Shown here in pieces: positions 14,001 to 26,470 of a stretch of DNA of 64,000 nucleotides (the first letter of the stretch is position 1; each line of letters begins with the position of its first letter). The translations under genes were made by a program, and so were the position numbers. The notes beneath the pieces were generated by a model. It was given only the letters and a program-made list of their open reading frames with translations. It had not been told where the DNA came from and made no database searches. Where the stretch lies: positions 558,001 through 622,000 of the forward strand of contig JAPYXD010000746.1 in NCBI GenBank assembly GCA_030998225.1. The letters are read 5' to 3'. This DNA comes from Diplolepis rosae (Eukaryota; Arthropoda; Insecta; Hymenoptera; Diplolepididae).

Positions 14001-14762
14001 CGCGTGTTACTTGGCTACTTATAAAAATTCTTATACTCCTAAGAACTCGCGCATTACTTGGCCACCTTACTTTAAGTCAGAGTTCGGAAATCTCGCGTAT
14101 TAGTTGGCCACTTTATAACAATTCTCTTACTCCTAAGAATTCGCGCATTACTTGGCCACTCTTTTCAAGACAGACTTCGTTTAACGCGCGTATTACTTGG
14201 CCACTTATGTATTTATATCAGTCATGAGGTACATTGAACTCGCGTATTACTTGGCTACTTATAAAAATTCTTATACTACTAAGAATTCGCGCATTACTTG
14301 GCCACTATTTTCAAGACATACTTCGCTTAACTCGCGTATTACTTGGCTACTTATAAAAATTCTTATACTCCTAAGAACTCGCGCATTACTTGGCCACCTT
14401 ACTTAAAGTCAGAGTACGGAAATCTCGCGTATTAGATGGCCACTTCATAACAATTCTTATACTCCTAAGAATTTGTGCATTACTTGGCCACCTTATTTAA
14501 AGTCAGATTCCGGAAATCTCGCGTATTACTTGGCCACTTTAGAAAAATTCTTATACTCCTATGAATTCGCTTATTACTTGGCCATCTTACTTAAAGTCAG
14601 ATTACGGAAATCTCGCGCATTGCTTGGCCACCTTACTTAAGATCAGAGTCCGGTAATGTCGGGTATTACTTGGCCACTTTATAGCAATTCTTATACTCCT
14701 AAGAATTCGCGCATTACTTGGCCACTCTTTTCAAGACAGACTTCGTTTAACTCGCGTATTAC
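11040..14762 (+). repeat. Satellite built of 753-, 332- and 566-bp dA-led modules
   Basis: dA monomers begin at 11040, 11793, 13865, 14197 and 14763, giving modules of 753, 332 and 566 bp. 12074-12470 matches 15704-16100 at an offset of 3630 bp, after which the copies diverge (class c reads AAGACAG here and AGGACAGG there). Forward open frames in this zone are repeat-derived. Confidence 0.85.
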
Positions 14763-17681
14763 TTGGCCACTTATGTATTTATATCAGTCATGAGGTACAT
14801 TGAACTCGCGTATTACTTGGCTACTTATAAAAATTCTTATACTCCTAAGAATTCGCGCATTACTTGTCCACTATTTTCAAGACATACTTCGCTTAACTCG
14901 CGTATTACTTGGCTACTTATAAAAATTCTTATACTCCTAAGAACTCGCGCATTACTTGGCCACCTTACTTAAATTCAGAGTACGGAAATCTCGCGCATTA
15001 CTTTGCCACTTTATAAAAATTCTTACACTCCTAAGAATTCGCGCATTACTTGGCCACCTTATTTAAAGTCAGAGTCCGGAAATCTCGCGTACTACTTGGC
15101 CACTTTAGAAAAATTCTTATACTCCTATGAATTCGCGTATTACTTGGCCATCTTACTTAAAGTCAGATTACGGAAATCTCGCGCATTGCTTGGCCACCTT
15201 ACTTAAGATCAGAGTCCGGTAATGTCGGGTATTACTTGGCCACTTTATAGCAATTCTTATACTCCTAAGAATTCGCGCATTACTTGGCCACTCTTTTCAA
15301 GACAGACTTCGTTTAACTCGCGTATTACTTGGCCACTTATGTATTTATATCAGTCATGAGGTACATTGAACTCGCGTATTACTTGGCTACTTATAAAAAT
15401 TCTTATACTCCTAAGAATTCGCGCATTACTTGGCCACTATTTTCAAGACATACTTCGCTTAACTCGCGTATTACTTGGCTACTTATAAAAACTCTTATAC
15501 TCCTAAGATCTCGCGCATTACTTGGCCACCTTACTTAAAGTCAGAGTACGGAAATCTCGCGCATTACTTGGCCACTTTATAAAAATTCTTACACTCCTAA
15601 GAATTCGCGCATTACTTGGCCACATTACTTAAAGTCAGAATACGGAAATCTCGCGCATTGCTTGGCCACCTTGCTTAAGGTCAGAGTCTGGTAATCTCGG
15701 GTATTGCTTGGCCACTTCATAGCAATTCTTATACTCCTAAGAATTCGCGCATTACTTGGCCACGGTACTTTAAGTCAGAGTCCGGAAATCTCGCGTATTA
15801 GTTGGCCACTTTATAACAATTCTCTTACTCCTAAGAATTCGCGCATTACTTGGCCACGATTTTCAAGACATACTTCGCTTAACTCGCGTATTACTTGGCT
15901 ACTTATAAAAATTCTTATACTCCTAAGAACTCGCGCATTACTTGGCCACCTTACTTAAAGTCAGAGTACGGAAATCTCGCGCATTACTTGGCTACTTTAG
16001 AAAAATTCTTATACTCCTATGAATTCGCTTATTACTTGGCCATCTTACTTAAAGTCAGAATACGGAAATCTCGCGCATTGCTTGGCCACATTACTTAAGG
16101 TCAGAGTCCGGTAATCTCGGGTATTACTTGGCCACTTTATAGCAATTCTTATACTCCTAAGAATTCGCGCATTACTTGGCCACCTTATTTAAATTCAGAG
16201 TCCGGAAATCTCGCGCATTACTTGGCCACTCTTTTCAGGACAGGCTTCGTCTAACTCGCGCATTACGAGGCCACATATGTATTTATATCAGTTATGAGGT
16301 CCATTGAATTCTCGCATTACTTGGCCACCTTACTTTAAGTCAGAGTCTGGAAATCTCGCGTATTACTTGGCCACTTTAGAAAAATTCTTAAAATCCTAAG
16401 AACTCGCGCATTACTTGGCCACGTTACTTTAACTCAGAGTTCGGAAATCTCGCGTATTAGTTGGCCACTTTATAACAATTCTTATACTCCTAAGAATTCG
16501 TGCATTACTTGGCCACCTTACTTTAAGTCAGAGTTCGGAAATCTCGCGTATTAGTTGGCCACTTTATAACAATTCTCTTACTCCTAAGAATTCGCGCATT
16601 ACTTGGCCACGATTTTCAAGACATACTTCGCTTAACTCGCGTATTACTTGGCTACTTATAAAAATTCTTATACTCCTAAGAACTCGCGCATTACTTGGCC
16701 ACCTTACTTAAAGTCAGAGTACGGAAATCTCGCGCATTACTTGGCTACTTTAGAAAAATTCTTATACTCCTATGAATTCGCTTATTACTTGGCCATCTTA
16801 CTTAAAGTCAGAATACGGAAATCTCGCGCATTGCTTGGCCACTTTACTTAAGGTCAGAGTCCGGTAATCTCGGGTATTACTTGGCCACTTTATAGCAATT
16901 CTTATACTCCTAAGAATTCGCGCATTACTTGGCCACCTTATTTAAATTCAGAGTCCGGAAATCTCGCGCATTACTTGGCCACTCTTTTCAGGACAGGCTT
17001 CGTCTAACTCGCGCATTACGAGGCCACATATGTATTCATATCAGTTATGAGGTCCATTGAACTCTCGCATTACTTGGCCACCTTACTTTAAGTCAGAGTC
17101 TGGAAATCTCGCGTATTACTTGGCCACTTTAGAAAAATTCTTAAAATCCTAAGAACTCGCGCATTACTTGGCCACGTTACTTTAATTCAGAATTCGGAAA
17201 TCTCGCGTATTAGTTGGCCACTTTATAACAATTCTTATACTCCTAAGAATTCGCGCATTACTTGGCCACCTTATTTAAAGTCAGAGTCCGGAAATCTCGC
17301 GTATTACTTGGCCACTTTAGAAAAATTCTTAAAATCCTAAGAACTCGCGCATTACTTGGCCACGTTACTTTAACTCAGAGTTCGGAAATCTCGCGTATTA
17401 GTTGGCCACTTTATAACAATTCTTATACTCCTAAGAATTCGTGCATTACTTTGCCACCTTATTTAAAGTCAGATTCCGGAAATCTCGCGTATTACTTCGA
17501 CACTTTAGAAAAATTCTTATACTCCTATGAATTCGCGTATTACTTGGCCACTTTACTTAAAGTCAGAGTACGGAAATCTCGCGCATTACTTGGCTACTTA
17601 TAAAAATTCTCTTACTCCTAAGAATTCGCGCATTACTTGGCCACTCTTTTCAAGACAGACTTCGTTTAACTCGCGTATTAC
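14763..17681 (+). repeat. Higher-order unit S, copy 1 (2919 bp)
   Basis: Starts at a dA monomer. All landmarks recur 2919 bp later: 14763/17682, 15329/18248, 15704/18623, 15895/18814, 16648/19567 and 17262/20181. The first 566 bp is a 12-monomer module (d b c b a b a b a a b c; 54+47+45+47+46+48+46+48+46+46+48+45) that also precedes it at 14197-14762. An internal 753-bp repeat relates 15895 to 16648. Confidence 0.92.
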
Positions 17682-20600
17682 TTGGCCACTTATGTATTTA
17701 TATCAGTCATGAGGTACATTGAACTCGCGTATTACTTGGCAACTTATAAAAATTCTTATACTCCTAAGAATTCGCTAATTAATTTGCAAATATTTTTAAT
17801 ACATACTTCGTTTAACTAGCGTATTACTTGGCTACTTATAAAAATTCTTATACTCCTAAGAACTCGCGCATTACTTGGCCACCTTACTTAAAGTCAGAGT
17901 ACGGAAATCTCGCGCATTACTTTGCCACTTTATAAAAATTCTTACACTCCTAAGAATTCGCGCATTACTTGGCCACCTTATTTAAAGTCAGAGTCCGGAA
18001 ATCTCGCGTATTACTTTGCCACTTTAGAAAAATTCTTATAATCCTATGAATTCGCTTATTACTTGGCCATCTTACTTAAAGTCAGATTACGGAAATCTCG
18101 CGCATTGCTTGGCCACCTTACTTAAGATCAGAGTCCGGTAATGTCGGGTATTACTTGGCCACTTTATAGCAATTCTTATACTCCTAAGAATTCGCGCATT
18201 ACTTGGCCACTCTTTTCAAGACAGACTTCGTTTAACTCGCGTATTACTTGGCCACTTATGTATTTATATCAGTCATGAGGTACATTGAACTCGCGTATTA
18301 CTTGGCTACTTATAAAAATTCTTATACTCCTAAGAATTCGCGCATTACTTTGCCACTATTTTCAAGACATACTTCGCTTAACTCGCGTATTACTTGGCTA
18401 CTTATAAAAATTCTTATACTCCTAAGAACTCGCGCATTACTTGGCCACCTTACTTAAAGTCAGAGTACGGAAATCTCGCGCATTACTTTGCCACTTTATA
18501 AAAATTCTTACACTCCTAAGAATTCGCGCATTACTTGGCCATCTTACTTAAAGTCAGAATACGGAAATCTCGCGCATTGCTTGGCCACCTTGCTTAAGGT
18601 CAGAGTCTGGTAATCTCGGGTATTGCTTGGCCACTTCATAGCAATTCTTATACTCCTAAGAATTCGCGCATTACTTGGCCATCTTACTTTAAGTCAGAGT
18701 TCGGAAATCTCGCGTATTAGTTGGCCACTTTATAACAATTCTCTTACTCCAAAGAATTAGCGCATTACTTGGCCACGATTTTCAAGACATACTTCGCTTA
18801 ACTCGCGTATTACTTGGCTACTTATAAAAATTCTTATACTCCTAAGAACTCGCGCATTACTTGGCCACCTTACTTAAAGTCAGAGTACGGAAATCTCGCG
18901 CATTACTTGGCTACTTTAGAAAAATTCTTATACTCCTATGAATTCGCTTATTACTTGGCCATCTTACTTAAAGTCAGAATACGGAAATCTCGCGCATTGC
19001 TTGGCCACATTACTTAAGGTCAGAGTCCGGTAATCTCGGGTATTACTTGGCCACTTTATAGCAATTCTTATACTCCTAAGAATTCGCGCATTACTTGGCC
19101 ACCTTATTTAAATTCAGAGTCCGGAAATCTCGCGCATTACTTGGCCACTCTTTTCAGGACAGGCTTCGTCTAACTCGCGCATTACGAGGCCACATATGTA
19201 TTTATATCAGTTATGAGGTCCATTGAACTCTCGCATTACTTGGCCACCTTACTTTAAGTCAGAGTCTGGAAATCTCGCGTATTACTTGGCCACTTTAGAA
19301 AAATTCTTAAAATCCTAAGAACTCGCGCATTACTTGGCCACGTTACTTTAACTCAGAGTTCGGAAATCTCGCGTATTAGTTGGCCACTTTATAACAATTC
19401 TTATACTCCTAAGAATTCGTGCATTACTTGGCCACCTTACTTTAAGTCAGAGTTCGGAAATCTCGCGTATTAGTTGGCCACTTTATAACAATTCTCTTAC
19501 TCCTAAGAATTCGCGCATTACTTGGCCACGATTTTCAAGACATACTTCGCTTAACTCGCGTATTACTTGGCTACTTATAAAAATTCTTATACTCCTAAGA
19601 ACTCGCGCATTACTTGGCCACCTTACTTAAAGTCAGAGTACGGAAATCTCGCGCATTACTTGGCTACTTTAGAAAAATTCTTATACTCCTATGAATTCGC
19701 TTATTACTTGGCCATCTTACTTAAAGTCAGAATACGGAAATCTCGCGCATTGCTTGGCCACTTTACTTAAGGTCAGTGTCCGGTAATCTCGGGTATTACT
19801 TGGCCACTTTATAGCAATTCTTATACTCCTAAGAATTCGCGCATTACTTGGCCACCTTATTTAAATTCAGAGTCCGGAAATCTCGCGCATTACTTGGCCA
19901 CTCTTTTCAGGACAGGCTTCGTCTAACTCGCGCATTACGAGGCCACATATGTATTCATATCAGTTATGAGGTCCATTGAACTCTCGCATTACTTGGCCAC
20001 CTTACTTTAAGTCAGAGTCTGGAAATCTCGCGTATTACTTGGCCACTTTAGAAAAATTCTTAAAATCCTAAGAACTCGCGCATTACTTGGCCACTTTACT
20101 TTAATTCAGAGTTCGGAAATCTCGCGTATTAGTTGGCCACTTTATAACAATTCTTATACTACTACGAATTCGAGCATTACTTGGCCACCTTATTTAAAGT
20201 CAGACTCCGTAAATCTCGCTTATTACTTGGCAAATTTAGAAAAATTCTTAAAATCCTAAGAACTCGCGCATTACTTGGCCACGTTACTTTAACTCAGAGT
20301 TCGGAAATCTCGCGTATTAGTTGGCCACTTTATAACAATTCTTATACTCCTAAGAATTCGTGCATTACTTTGCCACCTTATTTAAAGTCAGATTCCGGAA
20401 ATCTCGCGTATTACTTGGACACTTTAGAAAAATTCTTATACTCCTATGAATTCGCGTATTACTTGGCCACTTTACTTAAAGTCAGAGTACGGAAATCTCG
20501 CGCATTACTTGGCTACTTATAAAAATTCTCTTACTCCTAAGAATTCGCGCATTACTTGGTCACTCTTTTCAAGACAGACTTCGTTTAACTCGCGTATTAC
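17682..20600 (+). repeat. Higher-order unit S, copy 2 (2919 bp)
   Basis: Second tandem copy of the 2919-bp unit, ending exactly where the phase is taken over by a dD doublet at 20601. The net length is identical to copy 1, so no net indel separates the two. It contains a heavily mutated patch near 17770-17818 and a lesser one near 20160-20240. Confidence 0.92.
17765..17820 (+). repeat. Hypermutated monomer patch in S copy 2
   Basis: The core here reads CGCTAATTAATTTGCAAA in place of CGCGCATTACTTGGCCAC. The following class c reads TATTTTTAATACATACTTCG and the next core starts TAGCG. Most changes replace G or C by A or T. Neighbouring monomers are near consensus. Confidence 0.8.
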
Positions 20601-23600
20601 TTGGCCACTTATTTATTTATATCAGTCATGAGGTACATTGTACTCGCGTATTACTTGGCCACTTATTTATTTATATCAGTCATGAGGTACATTGAACTCG
20701 CGTATTACTTGGCTACTTATAAAAATTCTTACACTCCTAAGAATTCGCGCATTACTTGGCCACTATTTTCAAGACATACTTCGCTTAACTCGCGTATTAG
20801 TTGGCCACTTTATAACAATTCTTATACTCCTAAGAATTCGTGCATTACTTGGCCACCTTACTTTAAGTCAGAGTTCGGAAATCTCGCGTATTAGTTGGCC
20901 ACTTTATAACAATTCTCTTACTCCTAAGAATTCGCGCATTACTTGGCCACGATTTTCAAGACATACTTCGCTTAACTCGCGTATTACTTGGCTACTTATA
21001 AAAATTCTTATACTCCTAAGAACTCGCGCATTACTTGGCCACCTTACTTAAAGTCAGAGTACGGAAATCTCGCGCATTACTTGGCTACTTTAGAAAAATT
21101 CTTATACTCCTATGAATTCGCTTATTACTTGGCCATCTTACTTAAAGTCAGAATACGGAAATCTCGCGAATTGCTTGGCCACTTTACTTAAGGTCAGAGT
21201 CCGGTAATCTCGGGTATTACTTGGCCACTTTATAGCAATTCTTATACTCCTAAGAATTCGCGCATTACTTGGCCACCTTATTTAAATTCAGAGTCCGGAA
21301 ATCTCGCGCATTACTTGGCCACTCTTTTCAGGACAGGCTTCGTCTAACTCGCGCATTACGAGGCCACATATGTATTCATATCAGTTATGAGGTCCATTGA
21401 ACTCTCGCATTACTTGGCCACCTTACTTTAATTCAGAGTTCGGAAATCTCGCGTATTAGTTGGCCACTTTATAACAATTCTTATACTCCTAAGAATTCGT
21501 GCATTACTTGGCCACCTTATTTAAAGTCAGATTCCGGAAATCTCGCGTATTACTTGGCCACTTTAGAAAAATTCTTAAAATCCTAAGAACTCGCGCATTA
21601 CTTGGCCACGTTACTTTAACTCAGAGTTCGGAAATCTCGCGTATTAGTTGGCCACTTTATAACAATTCTTATACTCCTAAGAATTCGCGCATTACTTGGC
21701 CACCTTATTTAAAGTCAGAGTCAGGAAATCTCGCGTATTACTTGGACACTTTAGAAAAATTCTTAAAATCCTAAGAACTCGCGCATTACTTGGCCACGTT
21801 ACTTTAACTCAGAGTTCGGAAATCTCGCGTATTAGTTGGCCACTTTATAACAATTCTTATACTCCTAAGAATTCGTGCATTACTTTGCCACCTTATTTAA
21901 AGTCAGATTCCGTAAATCTCTCTTATTACTTGGACACTTTAGAAAAATTCTTATACTCCTATGAATTCGCGTATTACTTGGCCACTTTACTTAAAGTCAG
22001 AGTACGGAAATCTCGCGCATTACTTGGCTACTTATAAAAATTCTCTTACTCCTAAGAATTCGCGCATTACTTGGTCACTCTTTTCAAGACAGACTTCGTT
22101 TAACTCGCGTATTACTTGGACACTTATTTATTTATATCAGTCATGAGGTACATTGTACTCGCGTATTACTTGGCCACTTATTTATTTATATCAGTCATGA
22201 GGTACATTGAACTCGCGTATTACTTGGCTACTTATAAAAATTCTTATACTCCTAAGAATTCGCGCATTACTTGGCCACTATTTTCAAGACATACTTCGCT
22301 TAACTCGCGTATTACTTGGCTACTTATAAAAATTCTTATACTCCTAAGAACTCGCGCATTACTTGGCCACCTTACTTAAAGTCAGAGTACGGAAATCTCG
22401 CGCATTACTTGGCCACTTTATAAAAATTCTTACACTCCTAAGAATTCGCGCATTACTTGGCCACCTTACTTAAAGTCAGAGTACGGAAATCTCGCGCATT
22501 ACTTGGCCACTCTTTTCAGGACAGGCTTCGTCTAACTCGAGTATTACGAGGCCACATATGTATTCATATCAGTTATGAGGTCCATTGAACTCTCGCATTA
22601 CTTGGCCACCTTACTTTAAGTCAGAGTCTGGAAATCTCGCGTATTACTTGGCCACTTTAGAAAAATTCTTAAAAGCCTAAGAACTCGCGCATTACTTGGC
22701 CACTTTACTTTAATTCAGAGGTCGGAAATCTCGCGTATTAGTTGGCCACTTTATAACAATTCTTATACTCCTAAGAATTCGCGCATTACTAGGCCACCTT
22801 ATTTAAAGTCAGAGTCCGAAAATCTCGCGTATTACTTGGCCACTTTAGAAAAATTCTTAAAATCCTAAGAACTCGCGCATTACTTGGCCACGTTACTTTA
22901 ACTCAGAGTTCGGAAATCTCGCGTATTAGTTGGCCACTTTATAACAATTCTTATACTCCTAAGAATTCGTGCATTACTTTGCCACCTTATTTAAAGTCAG
23001 ATTCCGGAAATCTCGCGTATTACTTGGACACTTTAGAAAAATTCTTATACTCCTATGAATTCGCGTATTACTTGGCCACTTTACTTAAAGTCAGAGTACG
23101 GAAATCTCGCGCATTACTTGGCTACTTATAAAAATTCTCTTACTCCTAAGAATTCGCGCATTACTTGGTCACTCTTTTCAAGACAGACTTCGTTTAACTC
23201 GCGTATTACTTGGCCACTTATTTATTTATATCAGTCATGAGGTACATTGTACTCGCGTATTACTTGGCCACTTATTTATTTATATCAGTCATGAGGTACA
23301 TTGAACTCGCGTATTACTTGGCTACTTATAAAAATTCTTATACTCCTAAGAATTCGCGCATTACTTGGCCACTATTTTCAAGACATACTTCGCTTAACTC
23401 GCGTATTACTTGGCTACTTATAAAAATTCTTATACTCCTAAGAACTCGCGCATTACTTGGCCACCTTACTTAAATTCAGAGTACGGAAATCTCGCGCATT
23501 ACTTGGCCACTTTATAAAAATTCTTACACTCCTAAGAATTCGCGCATTACTTGGCCACCTTACTTTAAGTCAGAGTACGGAAATCTCGCGAATTACTTGG

Positions 23601-24344
23601 CCACTATATAAAAATTCTTATACTCCTAAGTATTCGCGGATTACTTGGCCACTATTTTCAAGACATACTTCGCTTAACTCGCGTATTACTTGGATACTTA
23701 TAAAAATTCTTATACTCGTAAGAACTCGCGCATTACTTGGCCACCTTACTTAAAGTCAGAGTACGGAAATCTCGCGTATTAGATGGCCACTTTATAACAA
23801 TTCTTATACTCCTAAGAATTCGTGCATTACTTGGCCACCTTATTTAAAGTCAGATTCCGGAAATCTCGCGTATTACTTGGCCACTTTAGAAAAATTCTTA
23901 TACTCCTATGAATTCGCTTATTACTTGGCCATCTTACTTAAAGTCAGAATACGGAAATCTCGCGCATTGCTTGGCCACCTTACTTAAGGTCAGAGTCCGG
24001 TAATCTCGGGTACTACTTGGCCACTTTATAGCAATTCTTATACTCCTAAGAACTCGCGCATTACTTGGCCACCTTACTTTAACTCAGTGTTCGGAAATCT
24101 CGCGTATTAGTTGGCCACTTTATAACAATTCTTATACTCCTAAGAATTCGTGCATTACTTTGCCACCTTATTTAAAGTCAGAGTCCGGTAATCTCGGGTA
24201 TTACTTGGCCACTTTATAGCAATTCTTATACTCCTAAGAATTCGCGCATTACTTGGCCACCTTATTTAAATTCAGAGTCCGGAAATCTCGCGCATTACTT
24301 GGCCACTCTTTTCAGGACAGCCTTCGTCTAACTCGCGCATTACG
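20601..24344 (+). repeat. Satellite phased by dD doublets
   Basis: Pairs of adjacent dD monomers start at 20601, 22116 and 23210, giving intervals of 1515 and 1094 bp. Each doublet follows a class c monomer with the altered core TTGGTCACTC and is followed by b then c. The material between is made of S-like blocks, for example 20988-21191 resembling 19567-19770. No genes. Confidence 0.85.
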
Positions 24345-26470
24345 AGACGACATATGTATTTATATCAGTCATGAGGTCCATTGAACTCGCGCTTTACTTG
24401 GCCACCTTACTTTAAGTAAGAGTCCGGAAATCTCGCGTATTACTTTGCCACTTTAGAAAAATTCTTAAAATCCTAAGAACTCGCGCATTACTTGGCCACG
24501 TTACTTTAACTCAGAGTTCGGAAATCTCGCGTAATAGTTGGCCACTTTATAACAATTCTTATACTCCTAAGAACTCGCGCATTACTTGGCCACCTTACTT
24601 TATTCAGAGTTCGGAAATCTCGCGTATTAGTTGGCTACTTATAAAAATTCTTATACTCCTAAGAACTCGCGCATTACTTGGCCACCTCACTTTAAGTCAG
24701 AGTTCGGAAATCTCGCGTAATAGTTGGCCACGTTACTTTAACTCAGAGTTCGGAAATCTCGCGTATTAGTTGGCCACTTTATAACAATTCTTATACTCCT
24801 AAGAATTCGTGCATTACTTTGCCACCTTATTTAAAGTCAGAGTCCGGTAATCTCGGGTATTACTTGGCCACTTTATAGCAATTCTTATACTCCTAAGAAT
24901 TCGCGCATTACTTGGCCACCTTATTTAAATTCAGAGTCCGGAAATCTCGCGCATTACTTGGCCACTCTTTTTAGGACAGGCTTCGTCTAACTCGCGCATT
25001 ACGAGGCCACATATGTACTTATATCAGTCATGAGGTCCATTGAACTCGCGCATTACTTGGCCACCTTACTTTAAGTCAGAGTCCGGAAATCTCGCGTATT
25101 ACTTGGCCACTTTAGAAAAATTCTTAAAATCCTAAGAACTCGCGCATTACTTGGCCACCTTACTTTAACTCAGAGTTCGGAAATCTCGCGTATTAGTTGG
25201 CCACTTTATAACAATTCTTATACTCCTAAGAATTCGTGCATTACTTTGCCACCTTATTTAAAGTCAGAGTCCGGTAATCTCGGGTATTACTTGGCCACTT
25301 TATAGCAATTCTTATACTCCTAAGAATTCGCGCATTACTTGGCCACCTTATTTAAATTCAGAGTCCGGAAATCTCGCGCATTACTTGGCCACTCTTTTCA
25401 GGACAGCCTTCGTCTAACTCGCGCATTACGAGGCGACATATGTATTTATATCAGTCATGAGGTCCATTGAACTCGCGCATTACTTGGCCACCTTACTTTA
25501 AGTAAGAGTCCGGAAATGTCGCGTATGACTTGGCCACTTTAGAAAAATTCTTCTGCTCCTCTGAATTCGCGTATTACTTGGCCACTTTACTTAAAGTCAG
25601 AGTACGGAAATCTCGCGCATTACTTGGCTACTTATAAAAATTCTTATACTCCTAAGAACTCGCGCATTACTTGGCCACCTTACTTTAAGTCAGAGTTCGG
25701 AAATCTCGCGTATTAGTTGGCCACTTTATAACAATTCTCTTACTCTTAAGAATTCGCGCATTACTTGGCCACTCTTTTCAAGACAGACTTCGTTTAACTC
25801 GCGTATTACTTGGCCACTTATGTATTTATATCAGTCATGAGGTACATTGAACTCGCGTATTCATTGGCTACTTATAAAAATTCTTATACTCCTAAGAATT
25901 CGCGCATTACTTGGCCACTATTTTCAAGACATACTTCGCTTAACTCGCGTATTACTTGGCTACTTATAAAAATTCTTATACTCCTAAGAACTCGCGCATT
26001 ACTTGGCCACTTTATAAAAATTCTTACACTCCTAAGAATTCGCGCATTACTTGGCCACCTTACTTTAAGTCAGAGTACGGAAATCTCGCGCATTACTTGG
26101 CTACTTTAGAAAAATTCTTATACTCCTATGAATTCGCTTATTACTTGGCCATCTTACTTAAAGTCAGAATACGGAAATCTCGCGCATTGCTTGGCCACCT
26201 TACTTAAGGTCAGAGTCCGGTAATCTCGGGTATTACTTGGCCACTTTATAGCAATTCTTATACTCCTAAGATTTCGCGCATTACTTGGCCACCTTATTTA
26301 AATTCAGAGTCCGGAAATCTCGCGTATTACTCGGCCACTTTAGAAAAATTCTTAAAATCCTAAGAACTCGCGCATTACTTGGCCACCTTATTTAAATTCA
26401 GAGTCCGGAAATCTCGAGCATTACATGGCCACTCTTTTCAGGACAGGCTTCGTCTAACTCGCGCATTACC
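24345..26470 (+). repeat. Higher-order unit T, copy 1 (~2127 bp)
   Basis: Landmarks recur about 2127 bp later: dB at 24351/26475, 25008/27134 and 25437/27565, and dA at 25810/27937. The unit carries three dB monomers and one dA monomer. Adjacent a-a monomers with TTACTTTATTCAGAG and TAATAGTTGG link it to the 4-5.9 kb zone. The monomer near 25530-25570 is unusually altered (TTCTGCTCCTCTGAATTC). Confidence 0.88.
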
